The position numbers and the translations under genes are program-made. The notes beneath the pieces were generated by a model. That model was given only the letters and a program-made list of their open reading frames with translations, was not told the origin of the DNA and did no database searches. From JBAXAB01 sp043718245 (lineage in GTDB: Bacteria; Patescibacteriota; Minisyncoccia; Phycocordibacterales; CAIZLB01), in contig JAYSWB010000019.1 of the NCBI GenBank assembly GCA_043718245.1, positions 1 through 6,027 on the forward strand: a stretch of 6,027 bases of DNA, read 5' to 3'. How positions within the stretch are numbered: the stretch's first letter is position 1; each line of letters begins with the position of its first letter. Below, piece after piece: positions 3,916 through 6,027 of the stretch.

Positions 3916-5925
3916 ATGAAGATAGATAAGGCTATTATTGAGCGTTTAAATAAGCTACGCACGGCAGTCGAAAAACACCGTTATAACTATCATGTTTTAG
4001 ACAAAGAGGAGATTTCTTCGGAGGCTTTGGATTCTCTGAAAAAAGAATTGGTTGAATTAGAAGCTAAATACCCTAAATTGTATGATCCAAATTCACCATC
4101 ACAAAGAGTCGCGGGTGAACCATTAAAAGAGTTTAGTAAAGTACCACACAAGGTTCAGCAGTGGTCTTTCGGCGATGCATTTAGCGAAGATGATATGAAA
4201 GATTTTGATGCACGGGTAAAGCGATTTTTGGTCCAGGATGAAATTAAAGAAAATCCACAATATATTTGTGAGCTGAAAATTGATGGGTTAAAAATTGTTT
4301 TGGAATATAAAAAAGGAGAATTGTTCCAAGTTGCAACACGTGGGGATGGAAAGATTGGAGAGGATGTGACAATGAATGTGCGCACAATTGAATCGGTGCC
4401 TTTAAAGCTGAATTTTCCAGTAGATATTATTGTTGAAGGCGAAGTTTGGATGTCCAAGAAAATTTTTGAAAAGCTTAACAAGGAGCAAGAAAAGAAAAGT
4501 CTGCCTTTATATGCAAACCCGAGAAATGTAGCCGCAGGATCAATCAGACAATTGGATCCTAAAATTACGGCATCGAGAAAGTTGGATGCATTTATATACG
4601 ATGTTGCTTTATATGAAGGTGATAATCTTCCTAATAGTCAACTTGAAGAGTTAGAGTTTTTAAAAAGACTAGGATTTAAGGTGAATCCTTATGCAAAATT
4701 AAGTAAAGATATCGATGGGGTTTTAGAGTATTGGAAAAAATGGAAGAACGATTCGAAAAAACAAGATTATTGGATCGACGGAATTGTGGTGAAGGTAAAT
4801 GATGTTGTGATGCAAAAGTCACTGGGTTATACGGGTAAGTCTCCTCGTTTTGGTATTGCATATAAATTTCCCGCGGAACAAGTAACTACAATTGTTGAAG
4901 ATATAAAACTTCAGATTGGAAGGACGGGGGTTTTGACACCGGTGGCGCATTTGCGACCAGTTTCGGTAGCGGGCTCTACTGTTTCAAGAGCAACTTTACA
5001 CAACGAAGACGAAATCCAGAGGTTGGATGTTCGCGTTGGCGATACTGTGATTTTACAAAAAGCAGGGGATGTCATTCCAGATATTGTTTCTGTTTTGAAG
5101 GAGCTCCGCACAGGTAAAGAAAAACCATATAAATTTCCAAAGCATGTACCCGAATGTGGCGGGGATGGCAGCATCGAGAGAATTCCAGGAGAAGCAGCAT
5201 GGAGATGTGTGTTTAAGAATTCTGATATTCAGCAAAAAAGAAGGTTGTATCACTTTGTATCCAAGAAGTGTTTCAATATGGACGGAGTTGGTCCGAGACA
5301 AATTGATGCTTTTATGGAGCAAGGGTTGGTTACAAGTGCGGATGATTTGTTTACTTTAACAAAGGGCGATCTCCTAGGGCTGCCACGTTTTGCGGAAAAA
5401 TCCGCAGATAATGTGATTGATTCTATTGAGAAAGCAAAACATGTTTCTTTGGCGAGGTTTCTTTTTTCGTTATCCATCCCACAAGTTGGTGAGGAAACTG
5501 CGGAGGATGTTGCGAAGTATTTTAAAACATTAGAGAAAATTAAAGAGGTTTCTTCTGAAAATTTAATGAAAATAAATGGAGTGGGGACGACGGTGGCACA
5601 ATCGATTGTAGATTTCTTTAATGATAAGGATCATAAAGTTTTAGTGGATGAATTATTGAAACATGTGACTATTAAAAAAGTAGAGAGTATTTCTGGATCG
5701 AAGTTGTCTGGAAAGACATTTGTTTTGACGGGAACTTTGGAAACGATGAGCAGGGATGAAGCAAAAGTTAAAATTAAATCACTCGGTGGAGATGTGACCA
5801 GTTCGGTTTCGGTAAAAACTGATTATGTTGTTGCGGGGAATGATCCGGGGTCTAAATATGAAAATGCGATTAAGTCGGGGGTGAAGGTGTTGAGTGAGGG
5901 GGAGTTTTTGAGGCTTGTAAAGTAA
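3916..5925 (+). CDS. ligA: NAD-dependent DNA ligase LigA
   Basis: This enzyme seals nicks in double-stranded DNA using NAD+, in replication and repair. At 669 residues it is full length. Domain Ia (about 1-75) is followed by the adenylation domain with nucleophile Lys121 in KIDG (121-124), TRGDG (141-145), Glu176 (EGE, 174-176), DGIVVKVN (288-295) and Lys317 (AYKFP, 315-319). The OB fold includes IGRTGVLTPVA (334-344), ATLHN (359-363) and GDVIPDIV (384-391). A reduced zinc finger (about 405-440), helix-hairpin-helix repeats (about 452-570) and a C-terminal BRCT domain (about 592-669, with LSGKTFVLTG) complete it. Two regions are unusual. The zinc finger keeps only Cys414 and Cys431, with Val411 and Ser436 where the other two cysteines belong. 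In domain Ia, the E. coli residues Asp32 and Tyr35 that contact NMN correspond to Ser35 and Leu38, while Tyr25, His26 and Asp39 are kept. All core catalytic residues are present, so the enzyme is probably active. Confidence 0.97.
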   Translation: MKIDKAIIERLNKLRTAVEKHRYNYHVLDKEEISSEALDSLKKELVELEAKYPKLYDPNSPSQRVAGEPLKEFSKVPHKVQQWSFGDAFSEDDMKDFDARVKRFLVQDEIKENPQYICELKIDGLKIVLEYKKGELFQVATRGDGKIGEDVTMNVRTIESVPLKLNFPVDIIVEGEVWMSKKIFEKLNKEQEKKSLPLYANPRNVAAGSIRQLDPKITASRKLDAFIYDVALYEGDNLPNSQLEELEFLKRLGFKVNPYAKLSKDIDGVLEYWKKWKNDSKKQDYWIDGIVVKVNDVVMQKSLGYTGKSPRFGIAYKFPAEQVTTIVEDIKLQIGRTGVLTPVAHLRPVSVAGSTVSRATLHNEDEIQRLDVRVGDTVILQKAGDVIPDIVSVLKELRTGKEKPYKFPKHVPECGGDGSIERIPGEAAWRCVFKNSDIQQKRRLYHFVSKKCFNMDGVGPRQIDAFMEQGLVTSADDLFTLTKGDLLGLPRFAEKSADNVIDSIEKAKHVSLARFLFSLSIPQVGEETAEDVAKYFKTLEKIKEVSSENLMKINGVGTTVAQSIVDFFNDKDHKVLVDELLKHVTIKKVESISGSKLSGKTFVLTGTLETMSRDEAKVKIKSLGGDVTSSVSVKTDYVVAGNDPGSKYENAIKSGVKVLSEGEFLRLVK

Positions 5926-5930
5926 AGAAA

Positions 5931-5958
5931 TGCTGAATTCAACTTTGAAGTGCACCAC
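5931..5958. repeat. Probable terminal inverted repeat of an IS30-family element
   Basis: The stretch beginning TGCTGAATTCAACTTTGAAG runs into the end of the transposase gene, which stops inside it. Its layout resembles the IS30 end (TG..GATTCAA followed by a second conserved block). The other end of the element lies outside the window, so the inverted repeat and its exact outer boundary (about 5929-5935) cannot be verified. Confidence 0.45.
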
Positions 5959-6027
5959 TCATCATTTGTAATGGTGTCTTCCAGCCAAGGCGTTTCCTCG
6001 GTCTGGTGTTGAGTAAATATTCAACTC
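5939..6027 (-). CDS. IS30-family transposase, C-terminal end only (cut by the window edge)
   Basis: Read on the minus strand from 6025 down to the TGA at 5939-5941, the frame gives 28 residues ending MMSGALQS. They contain LNTRPRKRLGWKTPLQ, which matches the conserved C-terminus of IS30-family DDE transposases (LN.RPRK.LG..TP). The catalytic residues and the start lie beyond the right edge. The gene runs toward ligA and ends 13 bases from the ligA stop. There is no room for a ligA terminator in between, so the element appears to have inserted directly behind ligA. Whether the rest is intact cannot be judged here. Confidence 0.85.
   Translation of the reverse strand, partial: VEYLLNTRPRKRLGWKTPLQMMSGALQS

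Larger units (their letters stand above)
5931..6027 (-). mobile_element. IS30-family insertion sequence, one end (partial)
   Basis: This is the terminal inverted-repeat candidate plus the 3' end of the transposase gene, extending past the window edge. The junction with the chromosome lies within about ten bases of the ligA stop codon. Target duplication cannot be seen because only one side is available. Confidence 0.7.

Noticed and set aside
4155..5477. Several minus-strand open frames of 61-108 codons opposite ligA
   Set aside because: They lie wholly within the clearly coding ligA gene and show no family motifs; they are shadows of it.
1..6027. Use of TGA as a sense codon (code 25 of Gracilibacteria/SR1)
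   Set aside because: All complete genes read through without internal TGA, and TGA acts as the stop of the J-like pseudopilin and of the transposase.
1..6027. CRISPR arrays, tRNA or rRNA genes, riboswitches
   Set aside because: The window is almost fully coding, no gap exceeds 128 bases, and no regularly spaced repeats or tRNA-like folds were seen.

Overview
The window suggests a low-GC bacterium of the Candidate Phyla Radiation (Patescibacteria, most likely a parcubacterial lineage). This is inferred from four things: pilins of the type common in that group, an NAD-dependent DNA ligase with a degenerate zinc finger, gene starts with no Shine-Dalgarno sequence, and very tight gene packing. 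No ribosomal or other marker gene is present to confirm it. No coding region contains an in-frame TGA, so the standard bacterial code (table 11) fits, not the recoded SR1/Gracilibacteria code.

Layout: bases 1-128 are a non-coding leader with a TATAAT box, a lone DnaA-box-like 9-mer and an 18-bp AT palindrome. A major type IV pilin gene follows (129-584), closed by a strong hairpin terminator (615-648). A second TATAAT box (663-668) then starts a compact same-strand cluster. It runs: prepilin peptidase (675-1484), an H/FimT-like pseudopilin (1468-2076), a J/PilW-like pseudopilin (2081-2680), an I/PilV-like pseudopilin (2677-3306), a K/PilX-like pseudopilin lacking Glu5 (3310-3894), and ligA (3916-5925). 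Neighbouring genes overlap by 17 and 4 nt or are separated by 3 to 21 nt, with no terminator between them. Just past ligA, on the opposite strand, lies the C-terminal end of an IS30-family transposase (5939-6027), cut by the window edge.

How the parts fit: the peptidase would cleave the class III leaders of all five prepilins. The major pilin would form the fibre. The four minor pilins (H, J, I, K) would form the initiating tip complex, as in type IV pili and type II secretion. The separately terminated major pilin is consistent with a need for far more of it than of the tip proteins. No ATPase, platform or secretin gene is visible, so this is a partial pilus locus. LigA is a housekeeping replication and repair enzyme that may share transcripts with the pilus genes. 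Nothing here amounts to a clearly new system. The features most worth a second look are the four cysteines in every pilin, the altered LigA zinc finger and NMN-binding domain, and the leaderless promoter layout.
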